Positions 11,593 to 21,342 of a stretch of DNA of 64,000 nt are shown here, piece after piece (the stretch's first letter is position 1; every line of letters starts with the position of its first letter). The stretch is from assembly GCA_014529385.2 (NCBI GenBank), contig CM043970.1, forward strand, positions 46,178,779-46,242,778, read 5' to 3'. The stretch comes from Adiantum capillus-veneris. Its lineage: Eukaryota > Streptophyta > Polypodiopsida > Polypodiales > Pteridaceae. A model generated the notes under the pieces. The model was not told the origin of the DNA, searched no databases, and was given only the letters and a program-made list of their open reading frames with translations. Both the position numbers and the translations under genes were made by a program.

Positions 11593-14500
11593 GTGGCAGG
11601 TAAAGTAGAGCAAGATGCTCTAATTCTCTCATTAGACAATGTGTCTAATTCCTGGATAGTAGATTCCGGGGCTTCATTCCATGCGACACCACACAAGCAA
11701 CATTTACAAGACTACACCAAAGGTAATTTTGGGTATGTATACTTGGGAGATGATGAAGCTTGTGAGATTGTCGGTAAAGGTACAGTTTCTGTCAAAACTG
11801 CTAACGGAAATGAATGGAAGCTTAAAGATGTTAGGCATGTTCCTTCTCTTCGCAAAAATTTGATCTCTACAGGACAATTGGACAATGAAGGTCACAACAT
11901 TGCATTCGGAAACAAATGGTGGAAGATCTCAAAGGGATCTTTGGTGGTTGCCAAGGGTGAAAAAGTCGGTACACTTTACTTGTGTACTGTTAGCATGCAA
12001 CCTTCAACTTGTGCAGCAACTACAGAAGTTGACAGTGCAGTGTGGCACTACCGACTTGGGCATATGAGTACCAAAGGAATGCAAATCCTTCAAACAAAGA
12101 AGCTTCTACCATGTTTGAAAGAAGTGGACTTAGAGTTCTGTGAAGATTGTGTTTATGGTAAACAAAAGAGGGTAAAATTTCAAAAATCAAGAAATAAAAG
12201 AAAAAATAAAAAACTTGAGTTGGTTCATTCTGATGTTTGGGGTCCTGCAAGTACACCATCACTTGGTGGCTCATTGTACTATGTAACATTCATAGACGAT
12301 GCGACTAGAAAAACATGGGTTTATGTCATGAAAAATAAATCCGATGTATTTTTCATATTTCAAAGGTGGAAAGCCTTTGTGGAGAATGAAACAGGTACCA
12401 AGGTTAAATGCCTCAGATCCGACAATGGAGGCAAATATTGCAGCCAAGCTTTTGAAAGCTTTTGTGCTAGCAATGGCATTCGGAGGCAAAAGACAACCCC
12501 AAGGACACCTCAACAAAATGGGATTTCGGAAAGGATGAATAGGACAATCATGGAACGAGCACGAAGCATGCGGCTACATGCAGGCCTACCGCTTGAGCTT
12601 TGGGCAGAAGCTGTAAGTACGTCTGTGTACTTAATCAATCGATCACCCTCAACGACATTGGATGGGGGAGTTCCAGAAGAGGCATGGACATGTAAACAGG
12701 TGAATTATGCATTTCTCAAAGTGTTTGGGTGTGAGGCTTTCATGCACATAGATAGAAGCCTAAGATCAAAGCTAGATGCAAAGTCCAAAAAGTGTTTCTT
12801 CATTGGCTATGGAGAAGGAGACTTTGGGTATCGCCTATGGAATCCTGAAGATGGTAAAATCTTAAGGAGTAGGGATGTAATTTTCAACGAACAAAATATG
12901 TACAAAGATTACATGGAAAGAAAACAAACAAAAGAAACAGGTGATGAGTACATGGAGCTTGAGGACGGTGAAGACTCAAGGACTGCAAATGGTGACAATG
13001 TGCAACAACGTCAACCAAATGAGGAGCCTCAACCTATTCCCCGAAGATCTACAAGAGCAAGTAGACCTCCAGAAAGGTTTGTTCCTTCCTTCAACCATCT
13101 CTTGATCTCAGATTCTGGAGAGCCGGAATCATATGAAGAAGCTATGCAACATGAATCCAAAGAAGAATGGACGAAGAGCATACAAGTGGAGATGGACTCA
13201 CTACATCGCAACCAAACATGGGAGTTGGTTGAGTTGCCTAAAGGTAAGCGGGCACTTCAAAACAAATGGGTGTACAAGCTAAAGGAAGAAGAAGGTGGGA
13301 AGAAAAGGTACAAGTCTAGGCTTGTGGTAAAAGGTTTTTCTCAAAAGAAAGATATTGACTTCAATGAAATATTTTCTCCTGTTGTAAAAATGAACTCAAT
13401 TAGGCTTGTCTTAAGCCTTGTGGCTGCTCATGATCTAAATCTCGAGCAAATGGATGTAAATACGGCATTCCCTCACGGTGACTTAGAGGAGGAAATCTAC
13501 ATGCTTCAACCAAAGGGGTATAAAGTAAAAGGTAAGGAGAAAATGGTTTGCAGATTAAAGAAGAGCTTGTATGGTTTAAAGCAAGCATCAAGACAATGGT
13601 ACTTGAAGTTTGATCGATGGATGTTGGATCATGGATTCACAAGATGCAACTCGGATCACTGCATCTACACGGAGAATTTGGGAGATGGGAAATTCATCAT
13701 CCTAATGTTGTATGTTGATGACATGTTGATTGCAAGTGCTAACATGCAGGACATCAAAGACCTAAAAGAGGAGCTGTCCAAATATTTTTCAATGAAAGAT
13801 TTAGGTGCTGCAAAGAGGATACTTGGTATGAAAATATCAAGGGACAGGACGAAGAAGACAATAAAGCTATCTCAAGGAGATTACATCAAGAAGGTACTAG
13901 AAAGGTTTGCAATGCAAAATGCAAAACCAGTTTCTACACCTTTGGCTGGTCATTTTAAACTAACGAAGGATATGTGTCCAAAGACACAAGAGGAGATAGC
14001 CTATATGTCTAAAGTTCCATATGCTGCAGCGGTAGGTTCTCTAATGTATGCTATGGTCTGGACAAGGCCAGACATTGCATATGCAGTGGGAGTTGTGAGT
14101 AGGTTCATGGACAACCCAGGTAAAGAGCATTGGCAAGCTGTGAAGTGGATACTTAGGTATCTAAAAGGGACAACAACAAATTCTTTGTATTTTGGAGGAA
14201 CTGATATTTTTCTAGAAGGGTATGCTGATGCAGATATGGCAGGTGACAAAGATACTCGAAGGAGCACTACTGGCTATGTGTTCACGGTTGGAGGCACAGC
14301 AGTAAGCTGGGCTTCAAAGCTACAGAAAGTGGTTTCACTTTCTACCACGGAAGCAGAGTATGTAGCAATGACGGAGGCAAGCAAAGAAATTATGTGGCTT
14401 CACAGATTCTTAGAAGAGCTTGGATTCAAACAAGACAATTGTGTCTTGTATAGTGATAGCCAAAGCGCTATCCATCTTGCAAAGAACTCAGCCTTTCATT

Positions 14501-14673
14501 CAAGGACAAAGCACATTGAGGTGAGATATCACTTCATACGCACTCTTTTGGAAGAGGGACAGCTAAAGCTAGGAAAGGTGCATACAAGTGAAAATCCTGC
14601 AGACATGTTTACGATGATGGTCAACAAGGAGAAGTTCAGCTTTTGCTCATCTTCAATCGGCATTCAAGGATAA
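11593..14673 (+). CDS. pol: Copia pol polyprotein: protease, integrase, RT, RNase H
   Basis: One open frame of 1026 codons ends with TAA at 14671. It is open upstream too, to the zinc knuckle, so 11593 is not a true start. Domains in order: protease with WIVDSGAS (Asp codon 11662); GAG-pre-integrase WHYRLGHMS; integrase core with HSDVWGP, FIDDATRK, RSDNGGKY and the Glu in NGISERMNRT; reverse transcriptase with YVDD at 13711-13722; RNase H with YADADMAG, STTEAEYVA and SDSQSAIHLA. These are the standard Ty1/copia parts, giving proteolytic maturation, cDNA synthesis and insertion. Motif residues look intact, unlike gag upstream. The protease and integrase style matches the Tnt1/Tork group, but a phylogeny was not run. 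Confidence 0.93.
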   Translation: MAGKVEQDALILSLDNVSNSWIVDSGASFHATPHKQHLQDYTKGNFGYVYLGDDEACEIVGKGTVSVKTANGNEWKLKDVRHVPSLRKNLISTGQLDNEGHNIAFGNKWWKISKGSLVVAKGEKVGTLYLCTVSMQPSTCAATTEVDSAVWHYRLGHMSTKGMQILQTKKLLPCLKEVDLEFCEDCVYGKQKRVKFQKSRNKRKNKKLELVHSDVWGPASTPSLGGSLYYVTFIDDATRKTWVYVMKNKSDVFFIFQRWKAFVENETGTKVKCLRSDNGGKYCSQAFESFCASNGIRRQKTTPRTPQQNGISERMNRTIMERARSMRLHAGLPLELWAEAVSTSVYLINRSPSTTLDGGVPEEAWTCKQVNYAFLKVFGCEAFMHIDRSLRSKLDAKSKKCFFIGYGEGDFGYRLWNPEDGKILRSRDVIFNEQNMYKDYMERKQTKETGDEYMELEDGEDSRTANGDNVQQRQPNEEPQPIPRRSTRASRPPERFVPSFNHLLISDSGEPESYEEAMQHESKEEWTKSIQVEMDSLHRNQTWELVELPKGKRALQNKWVYKLKEEEGGKKRYKSRLVVKGFSQKKDIDFNEIFSPVVKMNSIRLVLSLVAAHDLNLEQMDVNTAFPHGDLEEEIYMLQPKGYKVKGKEKMVCRLKKSLYGLKQASRQWYLKFDRWMLDHGFTRCNSDHCIYTENLGDGKFIILMLYVDDMLIASANMQDIKDLKEELSKYFSMKDLGAAKRILGMKISRDRTKKTIKLSQGDYIKKVLERFAMQNAKPVSTPLAGHFKLTKDMCPKTQEEIAYMSKVPYAAAVGSLMYAMVWTRPDIAYAVGVVSRFMDNPGKEHWQAVKWILRYLKGTTTNSLYFGGTDIFLEGYADADMAGDKDTRRSTTGYVFTVGGTAVSWASKLQKVVSLSTTEAEYVAMTEASKEIMWLHRFLEELGFKQDNCVLYSDSQSAIHLAKNSAFHSRTKHIEVRYHFIRTLLEEGQLKLGKVHTSENPADMFTMMVNKEKFSFCSSSIGIQG

Positions 14674-14733
14674 GAAGCCAGAATGGAAAGCAGTCACAGG
14701 TTTGGTTTGGAGATCAGTCTCCAAGTGGGAGAT

Positions 14734-15527
14734 TGTTAAGTATGGAGCCTGATTTACCCTTGTAATTTTCTGTGGTAAAAGCGCACATTTGTAAGGCCCC
14801 CATTATAAAGAGAAGCCATCGTGCGTGAAGGAAAATCACTCACCGGAAACCAAAATTTTCACGGACAAGAATCAGGGGCAACTTTAAAGGCCTCAGGGGC
14901 GGAGGCCCCCGAGACTTTTTTTTTCGCCGGAATATTATGGCCGGACGGCGGCCGGAAAGTGGTCGAAAAACAACCGGTCGGTTGGCCGGTGGCCAGTAGT
15001 CAATGGCCGATGGCCGGTGGTCGGAAGTCAATGGCCGGTGGCCGGTGGTCGGAAGTCAATGGCCGATGGCCAGTGGCCGAATTCAAAAGCGGACTTGTCT
15101 TCTCAAGGGCGGCCACACATGGGCGGATTAGAGGGTTCGATTTGGACTTATTCACACAAGGGCGGCTACACATGGCTGCCTCTCATAAGAGAGGGCAGCC
15201 CTTTTGGCCTATAAAAGGAGGCCATTTCTACACACATTTCATAGTGTGAAGCTGATGCAACAAGGTGAGTGTGAGGTGGTGAGAGTGAAGCAAGGCGGGA
15301 GCTCCATTAAGGGTATAATCCCTTTGTAAACTACTTCTTGTTTTGAAGTACTAAAGCCATTGAGTGGCTGCTTTCCCATGGACGTAGCCCACATTGGGTG
15401 AACCACGCATATCGTGTGTAATCTCTCTCTCTCTCTCTCTACTCTATAATCTCGTGTATATAAATCTGTCTCTCTCCATTAGGTAATCTACTCAATTATC
15501 TATTTAGCTACGTCTTATTTCCTAACA
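14734..15527 (+). repeat. Copia second LTR
   Basis: The LTR is 794 bp and is preceded by a purine-rich tract (CCAAGTGGGAGA, 14721-14732) suitable for plus-strand priming. It is longer than the first LTR mainly because of extra GGCCGGTGGTCGGAAGTCAA-type units at about 14985-15075. The TATA box is at 15211. Confidence 0.9.
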
Positions 15528-15692
15528 ACTGGTATTAGAGCAAGGTTTGCTCGTAGCTAAATTATCTCAAGGAAAGGATTCCTTGAATTGAGTGGGAGTT
15601 ATGGCGGAGGAAGGGAACCTCAAGATTGAGAAGTTCAACGGCAAAAACTACCAACATTGGAAGATGCAGATTGAAGACTATCTCTACGGCAA
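15528..15692 (+). pseudogene. Second, truncated copy of the copia 5' internal region
   Basis: After the second LTR the sequence does not leave the element. A primer site variant (TGGTATTAGAGC, 15530-15541), the leader and the first gag codons (ATG at 15601, MAEEGNLKIEKFNGKNYQHW) follow, and all stop abruptly at about 15688 after CTCTAC. At that point the right inverted arm begins. This makes the layout LTR-internal-LTR-partial internal, as left by recombination between tandem copies or by two overlapping insertions. Confidence 0.88.
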
Positions 15693-16308
15693 ATTTTTTC
15701 GTACTACACTTATGTTATACACTTAAAACTTTAAATTGGTCAATTTCCCTAGTAATCTCCTTGTTTTCAAAGAGAGTCTGTAATTTCAACCCTCGCCAAC
15801 TCGGATTCACACTTAGTGTTATTGTTCTACATCTAATTTCTATACATCAAATATTTGCTAATCTTAATTAATCAAAAATTAAGTGTGTAAATTACGAGTG
15901 AAAGTTTAGGAATGCATTACTTTTATGCATGACATTTCTAATCCAATAACTTCAATTTCTATACTTCAACTAAATCAATTTTTAGTATTATTTAAAATTC
16001 TATTTAACCTAATTGATAATAACATTGGTGAATGAGAATTTCATCATGTATAATAAGAATATGATGAGTTCTCTTATGTATTAACTTTCAATTAACTATA
16101 TATGAGTTAATAGTGAAGATCTACTAACTAGAGAGAGTAGATATACTAAAAGAGATTGGAGTAAAAGAAAACATACACACACATCTTTTCTAAATTTAAT
16201 TGAATCTTACTAATCCATTAGAAAGATTAGAGTAAAGGAGAACACACACACATACTTTTCTAAAGCTAATTGAATCTCACCAATCTATTAGAGAGATTAG
16301 AGTAAAAG

Positions 16309-16347
<39 letters not shown>

Positions 16348-16762
16348 CCTTCTTAAAGCTAATTGAATCTTACTAATCTATTAGAAGATTAGAGTAATAA
16401 TAGATAGCACACACACACACACATAACTAATTGAATCTTACTAATCTATTAGAGAGATAAGAGTAAGAGATAGCACACACACACACACACATGGCTAATT
16501 GAATCTTACTAATCTATTAGAGAGATTAGAGTAAGAGATAGCACACATACACATAGCTAATTGAATCTTACTAATCTATTAGAGAGATTAGAGTAAGAGA
16601 TAGCACACATACATCATTCCTAAAGTTAATTGAATGCTTAATTAATACGTACCTTATTAGTCCACTAGAGTTTTTGTTCTCTTAGTGGTTTGTGGATGCC
16701 TTCTCTCTAAGAGAAGTGGCAGCACTTCGTGAGTGCTATAGACGCAATCTCTATGTCTAAAG
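15693..16762 (-). repeat. Right inverted arm of the long-arm element
   Basis: This is the reverse complement of 8544-9725 with the same order of parts. An AT-rich inner segment starts GTACTACACTTATG, then comes the tandem array of AATTGAATCTTACTAATC units with CA runs (16140-16620), and the outer block ends in ATCTCTATGTCTAAAG. It differs from the left arm by scattered substitutions and repeat-number changes. Confidence 0.8.
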
Positions 16763-17368
16763 TGTGAGCATGGATGCTCTATTTATAGCAGAAAGAAAAA
16801 CTTCCAACTTTTTTTTAATTAAAAAAATATTTTTTTATTTTTTTTCCAAAAATCATACCCGCGTTTTTGGTACCCTTGTGGTACCCATGAGCTTGACCAC
16901 TTTGTCATTATCATCAAAAGATAAGGCCACACAAGTCCCCCCTCATTAAAATTAGCCAAGAGTAGCCTCTCCTTTTTCATGTGACAGTGTGTCCCACTTT
17001 GTCCCCTCCTATGTGAGTCCATGTGCCTTCATTTGCCATTCCTGTGTATTCTTTTGTCTTGATAATTATTTTATTTATTTCCTTAATGATAATTTACTTT
17101 ACATTTTTAAGTTAAACTTTACAATCTTATATTAACTTTACAGTAGTAAAAGAAAATTCTACAATCAGTAAATAAGTCTTGCAATAAGTTAGTTAGTGAT
17201 TCATATAGCTAAACATGTCAGAATTTTGTAGCGTAAATTTTAATTTCTAGGTTTTCTCAACCTACGATTCATAATTTGAACTCGAATATCTTAAATAAGG
17301 AGTGATGGTTCAAAAAAATACAAATGCGTAATAGAACTTGTGTGCAATTTGAAAGTAGAGACCTTACA
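16763..17368 (-). repeat. Probable 3' LTR sequence of the minus-strand gypsy element
   Basis: On the minus strand the pol stop (17400-17398) is followed by AGTTGGGGAGAT, a good polypurine tract (17380-17369), and then TGTAAGGTCTC at 17368, the expected LTR start. Sequence from there toward 16763 is AT-rich and non-coding. The far LTR boundary and a partner LTR were not found in the window. Confidence 0.5.
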
Positions 17369-17397
17369 ATCTCCCCAACTTAGAATTTGAGATGCCC

Positions 17398-18764
17398 TCA
17401 TCTCAAGAACAGTGAAGGGTAATCCTTAAGAAGGGATGTCTCATCTTCCCAAGTAGCATCTTCTATAGGGAAATCCTTCCATAAGATAAGATGTTCTTTG
17501 ATGGATCTATTCCTAAGCTTTCTCTCTCGAGTTTCTAGGATAGTATCAGGTTGGAGTTGTAGAACATCTTGAGCAGGTAAAATGATTTGCTCATCATCAA
17601 GGACATGGTCAGGGTTATATACATAAGGTTTTAATAGATTTACATGAAATACATCATGCACTTTGAGATGAGAAGGGAGTTTTAGTCTATAAGCTTGATC
17701 ACTTACAACCTTGATTATTTTGTAAGGTCCACAATATCGGTAGCTAAGATTCTTATACCTTCCGAGAGACAGATTGCTCTTTTTGGGCTTTACTCGTAAG
17801 AAAACTTTGTCACCTTCTTTGAAAATCCGATCAGATCTTTTTAAGTCGGCGTACTTGTTTTGTCGATCTTGAGCCGCTTGAATATCCCTTCGAATAGATT
17901 TGGTTTGAGCTTCCATTTCTTCAAGCATTTTCTTTGAGGCTTCTACCCTTATAGTGGGGTCAGAAAAGTTAAGAGGTGATAAACATTCTTGACCATAAAG
18001 AGCATTAAAAGGTGTCATTCCAATACTTATATGAGTAGAGGAATTGTATGCATACTCTACCAAGGGTAGGAATTGAATCCACTCGCGAGGTTCTCTATTG
18101 CAGTAGGCTCTAAGGATGTCTTCAATTACTTGATTAACTCTTTCAGTTTGGCCATCAGTTTGAGGATGATAAGCTGTACTAAAACATAACTGGGTTCCAA
18201 TAGCTTGAAACAATGATACCCAAAACTTTGAAGTAAACTTGGCATCACAATCACTGACAATCCTCTTGGGTAAACCATGAATTCTGAAAATCTCCTTCAC
18301 AAACAGACGAGCAATATCTGAAGCTGTAAAGGTTGTCTTGACTGGGATTAAGTGAGCCACTTTAGTAAGCAATTCGACTATGACCATGATTGAATCATAT
18401 CCAGCTTGGACAGAAGGAAACCCGGTGATAAAGTCCATGCTAATACATTCCCATTTCATTTGGGGAATATCTAAAGGATGTAATTTACCTGGCATCTTTA
18501 GTCTTTCTGCCTTAATGCTTTGACAAGACAAACACTGCTTGACATAGCAAAGGACATCACCCTTCATACCTTGCCAGCAGTAACTTCTGCAAATTGCATT
18601 GATGGTTTTGGCATAACCTGGATGTCTTGAAGTTGGGCCATCATGTGCTTCATATAGGATAGCATTCCTTAGGGTAGAATCCTTAGGTATGCATAATCGA
18701 TTCCTATAGTAAATTTTCCCATCTTCTATGGAGTAATGTAGAGGTTTAGGCTGATTTGATGATA
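17398..18764 (-). pseudogene. pol: Gypsy integrase and chromodomain (distal part of split pol)
   Basis: On the minus strand the frame starts after the insertion junction with an H2C2 zinc region (...CYVKQCLSCQS) and continues into the integrase core: SMDFITGFP for the first Asp, IVSDCDAKFTS for the second (Cys in place of the usual Arg), and YHPQTDGQTERVNQ for the Glu. It then shows the GPYKII/LKLP C-terminal fold and a chromodomain-like end (HLILWKDFPIEDATWEDE) before TGA at 17400. Integrase inserts cDNA and the chromodomain is thought to steer it to marked chromatin. This block has no internal stop, unlike the proximal half. It is functionless here because the gene is split. Confidence 0.9.
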
Positions 18765-18769
18765 CCCTC
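18765..18769. other. Target-site duplication, left copy
   Basis: CCCTC directly precedes the LTR start TG at 18770 and is repeated at 27557-27561 after the second LTR. Five bases is the usual gypsy length, and it shows the element is a single intact insertion. Confidence 0.92.
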
Positions 18770-20375
18770 TGTCATAAAATCTAATATCTAACTAACCCAA
18801 ATGATTTTCTCATATTAAATTGATCACTTAATGTGGGAGAATAAACGGGAACAAGTGTTAAGATATAGGTATGTGCTTATAGATCTATCTCAACACGGGG
18901 CCAATGGTAAAGGGGCCCAAAAGGGAGATGGTCTATCAAAGAGCAAGGCTAACCAATGGAGCATAAGACCTTAGGGTTAGCTTCATTGAAGACCTCCAAT
19001 AAATGTGTGTAAAAGTCCTTTGACCTTAAGTAAGCTAGGGCTGAGCTTGAGGTGGGAACCCGGCCCAAGCTCGAGGTGCTTGTCATGCTTGAGGTGTTTT
19101 TCATGCTTGAGGTGCTTGATTAAGATGCTTGAGGTGCTTGACTGGCTCCATGCTTGAGGTGCTTGACTTGCTACATGATTAAAGTACTTGAGGTGCCTTG
19201 AGAAGCTTGCCTGAGATGCTTGTGGGAACACCCCCTAGTTCAAGTGCTTTGTCATGCTTGGTGAGTAAGGTGCTTGATCACCTAAAAGTCAAAAGCATTC
19301 CTACAAGAGGGGGGGCGAGCCCTTTTCCTAGGGGCTAGAGAGAGAACACCCACTCACACACACAAGGGAAGCCCAACTTGAAGAGGCAGCAAGGACACAT
19401 GTCAGGCCCCTACCCATGTTACCTTCATGTGTTGCTTGAAGCCTATTGGCTAGGCTTCAAAGGGGTCCAATGATAAATTACATGAATTATCTAATTGTTT
19501 TAGCATTTATCAAGTCCTCTCTCTCAAAGGGGAAAGGGGGACACTTGTCCCAAGGCTACCCATGTTGCTTGTAATGGCTCTTGCTTGTGATTGGCTAGGC
19601 CTGGAGGGGTCCAATGAGCTTCAGGCATGAGCTACAAGGGGGGGTCGACCCAAGCAAGCTAGGGGGGTGCCTAGGGGGTATACTCACCCACACACACTCA
19701 CAAGCACTCTCATTGTGTGATATGCAAAGTGCAAGAGCTCCCTCTCCAAGCAAGTAGGGTTGAGAGCCTACACCAACACTCTTGGCTATGGAGTGCAAAT
19801 CCAACCAAGAGCCATGCTTCAATGCTTAAGCTTGCCATATCCTTCTTCTTCATTACTATGCTATTATGTATGCTAGCAACAAGAGTATGATAAGTGAGGA
19901 ACTAATTCTTTCTCCTACGAAATGTTTCTTCTTCCTCTTCCCTACCCTCATTCCCTGCTAGCTCTCTCCACCTTCGAAGGTGTTTGAGGTCTTGGGACTG
20001 AGGCTTGGGATAGTTAAAGCTTTCTTCAAGTTTATGTTATGTTTTTGGTGCATGAAGCCTTCCATCTTCATGGCATCACCTAGGTCACAAGGAACACAAA
20101 GACTGTATTGTAACAAGTCTCTCTTTATGGGAGAAATCATAATACAAATGCCTATTGGAGGGGGGACCGGCTCCACATAAATCCGGTCCTCAATTGTTGT
20201 CATGTTCTCTAAACTCTCTCTCTTGCAAAAGTATTGTCTATGCCAAGTTAACTAATTGCTATGATTATGTTGCTATCTTCAATTATGTCTACCCGCTATG
20301 CTCACAAAATCATTTCTTGAAAGTACTCTCATTAAATTCCGCTATTCTCAAATTGAATAGGCAAATTCCATTACA
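18770..20375 (+). repeat. Young gypsy 5' LTR
   Basis: The LTR is TGTCATAAAATC...CCATTACA. It contains a block of near-tandem units based on CATGCTTGAGGTGCTTG (about 19060-19260). Those units create a long but meaningless open frame on the minus strand. No clear TATA box was picked out; possible promoter elements lie in the 19.85-20.0 kb part. Confidence 0.93.
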
Positions 20376-20376
20376 T

Positions 20377-20388
20377 TGGTATCAGAGC
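20377..20388 (+). other. Primer binding site of young gypsy element
   Basis: TGGTATCAGAGC begins two bases after the LTR end, complementary to initiator Met tRNA. It confirms the LTR boundary and the plus orientation. The leader from 20389 to 20790 has no evident gene. Confidence 0.9.
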
Positions 20389-20790
20389 ATTTGGTTTCTC
20401 TTTTCTTGCTTAAGAAGAGAGGTCCTTAAGTAGCCTATAAATGGTTGATGTTGTTAATTATAATAGAGTAAGTGGAACTGGGATCTAATACCGGTTTTGT
20501 TAAGCCCACTATGTGGGGGATGGTGCACACCTCGGGAGCTTTGGACTTAATAATGGAGTCTTTTTAGACTTGCCTACGGCTTTACCATTATTGAGCCATA
20601 AGAAGTCCGAAAGGAGCTAGCCCTTGGCAACTCTGCTATGTTAGACCTACTCCTCTACTCTCTATAATTAACCACTTTGAGCCGTGGGTGTAGATACTTA
20701 AGAGCCGATTTTCAAAGGCTAAGAGGAGTGGCAACTAAGGTTTTGAATTTCCAAAGCATACACTAAGTACATACATAAAATTTTGTTAAC

Positions 20791-21342
20791 ATGGCTGACA
20801 ATAATCAAGAGAGTAGAATGAACATTGATAGCTTTGATTTTGCACATGAAGGTGCTAATGATGATGCTCCCATGTTTGTGAATTATCTTGTGACTAGGTT
20901 GCAACAAGCTATGGGCAACCCTACCTTGCAAGCCGAAGTTACTCAACAACTTCGTGCCTATGGAATTTCCCTTCCTCTCCAAGAGGAGAGAGAGCTTAGG
21001 AGGCCTCTTGAAGAGACCCCCAAAAGAAGACTCTCTCCCATTCGAGAGGAGGAATCCAAAGAGAAAGAAAGCAATGAAAGTCTAAGTTCTTCTGAAGATG
21101 TGGCTCCACGAAGAAGGCGGTCTAGACGATCGCCTACTCCTCCCAAGAGGAAAAGAGCAACCCATAGTCCTTCTCCTCATCACTCTCAAAGGCAAGAGAG
21201 GAAACAAAGGAAGAAAAGGGCTAGGAAGAGGTCACCCTCTTCTCCTTCTTCTTCACCTTCCTTCTCTTCCGATGAAAGTTATGGCTATTCTCCTAGAGAA
21301 TACAAGAGGGGAGGGCATCGCAAATCATTTCCTGCATGGTGA
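20791..21342 (+). CDS. gag: Gag N-terminal part with Arg/Ser-rich domain, ends at in-frame TGA
   Basis: The ATG at 20791 gives a 183-residue product: an acidic start (MADNNQESRMNIDSFDF), a helix-rich segment to about residue 70, then a strongly charged region. In that region Glu/Lys blocks are followed by RRRRSRRSPTPPKRKR and serine runs (SPSSPSSSPSFSSDES), resembling RS domains. The frame continues unchanged after TGA (21340-21342) into the capsid, so the stop splits what should be one gag-pol protein. The context TGG TGA AGG could derive from CGA by C-to-T change, or it could be a readthrough signal; the sequence alone cannot decide. RS-like domains usually mediate nuclear-speckle or RNA contacts, and that role here is only inferred. 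Confidence 0.75.
   Translation: MADNNQESRMNIDSFDFAHEGANDDAPMFVNYLVTRLQQAMGNPTLQAEVTQQLRAYGISLPLQEERELRRPLEETPKRRLSPIREEESKEKESNESLSSSEDVAPRRRRSRRSPTPPKRKRATHSPSPHHSQRQERKQRKKRARKRSPSSPSSSPSFSSDESYGYSPREYKRGGHRKSFPAW

Larger units (their letters stand above)
9992..15527 (+). mobile_element. Ty1/copia retrotransposon, Tnt1/Tork-like
   Basis: Two LTRs (9992-10719 and 14734-15527) starting TGTTAAG and ending CTAACA enclose an iMet-type primer site, a damaged gag and a long intact pol frame in copia order: protease, integrase, reverse transcriptase, RNase H. No target duplication can be read because the downstream side continues into a partial second copy of the same element. The LTRs are clearly related but differ in length through a GC-rich tandem repeat. 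Confidence 0.9.
8544..16762. mobile_element. Long-terminal-inverted-repeat element, split by a copia insertion
   Basis: Sequence at 8544-9725 recurs in inverted orientation at about 15693-16762. The outermost shared bases are CTTTAGACATAGAGATTG on the left and their complement on the right. The arms hold matching arrays of short repeats with TG/CA runs and matching inner ends. Everything between 9992 and 15692 is copia-derived. Such long arms occur in some Mutator-like and foldback elements. I could not find a target-site duplication, and the right inner part is missing, so the family stays open. Confidence 0.7.

Noticed and set aside
18983-19231. 82-codon minus-strand frame rich in His/Lys, repeated at 26145-26411
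   Set aside because: It lies in the LTRs and arises from the GCTTGAGGT tandem units; the difference between copies is one repeat unit.
19980-20180. Overlapping plus and minus frames in the LTR (repeated at 27161-27361)
   Set aside because: Both strands are open and there are no protein motifs; more likely LTR control and leader sequence than a gene.
20377-20388. tRNA-like sequences after LTRs (also 10722, 15530, 62353)
   Set aside because: Only 12-base primer binding sites complementary to initiator tRNA; no cloverleaf follows.
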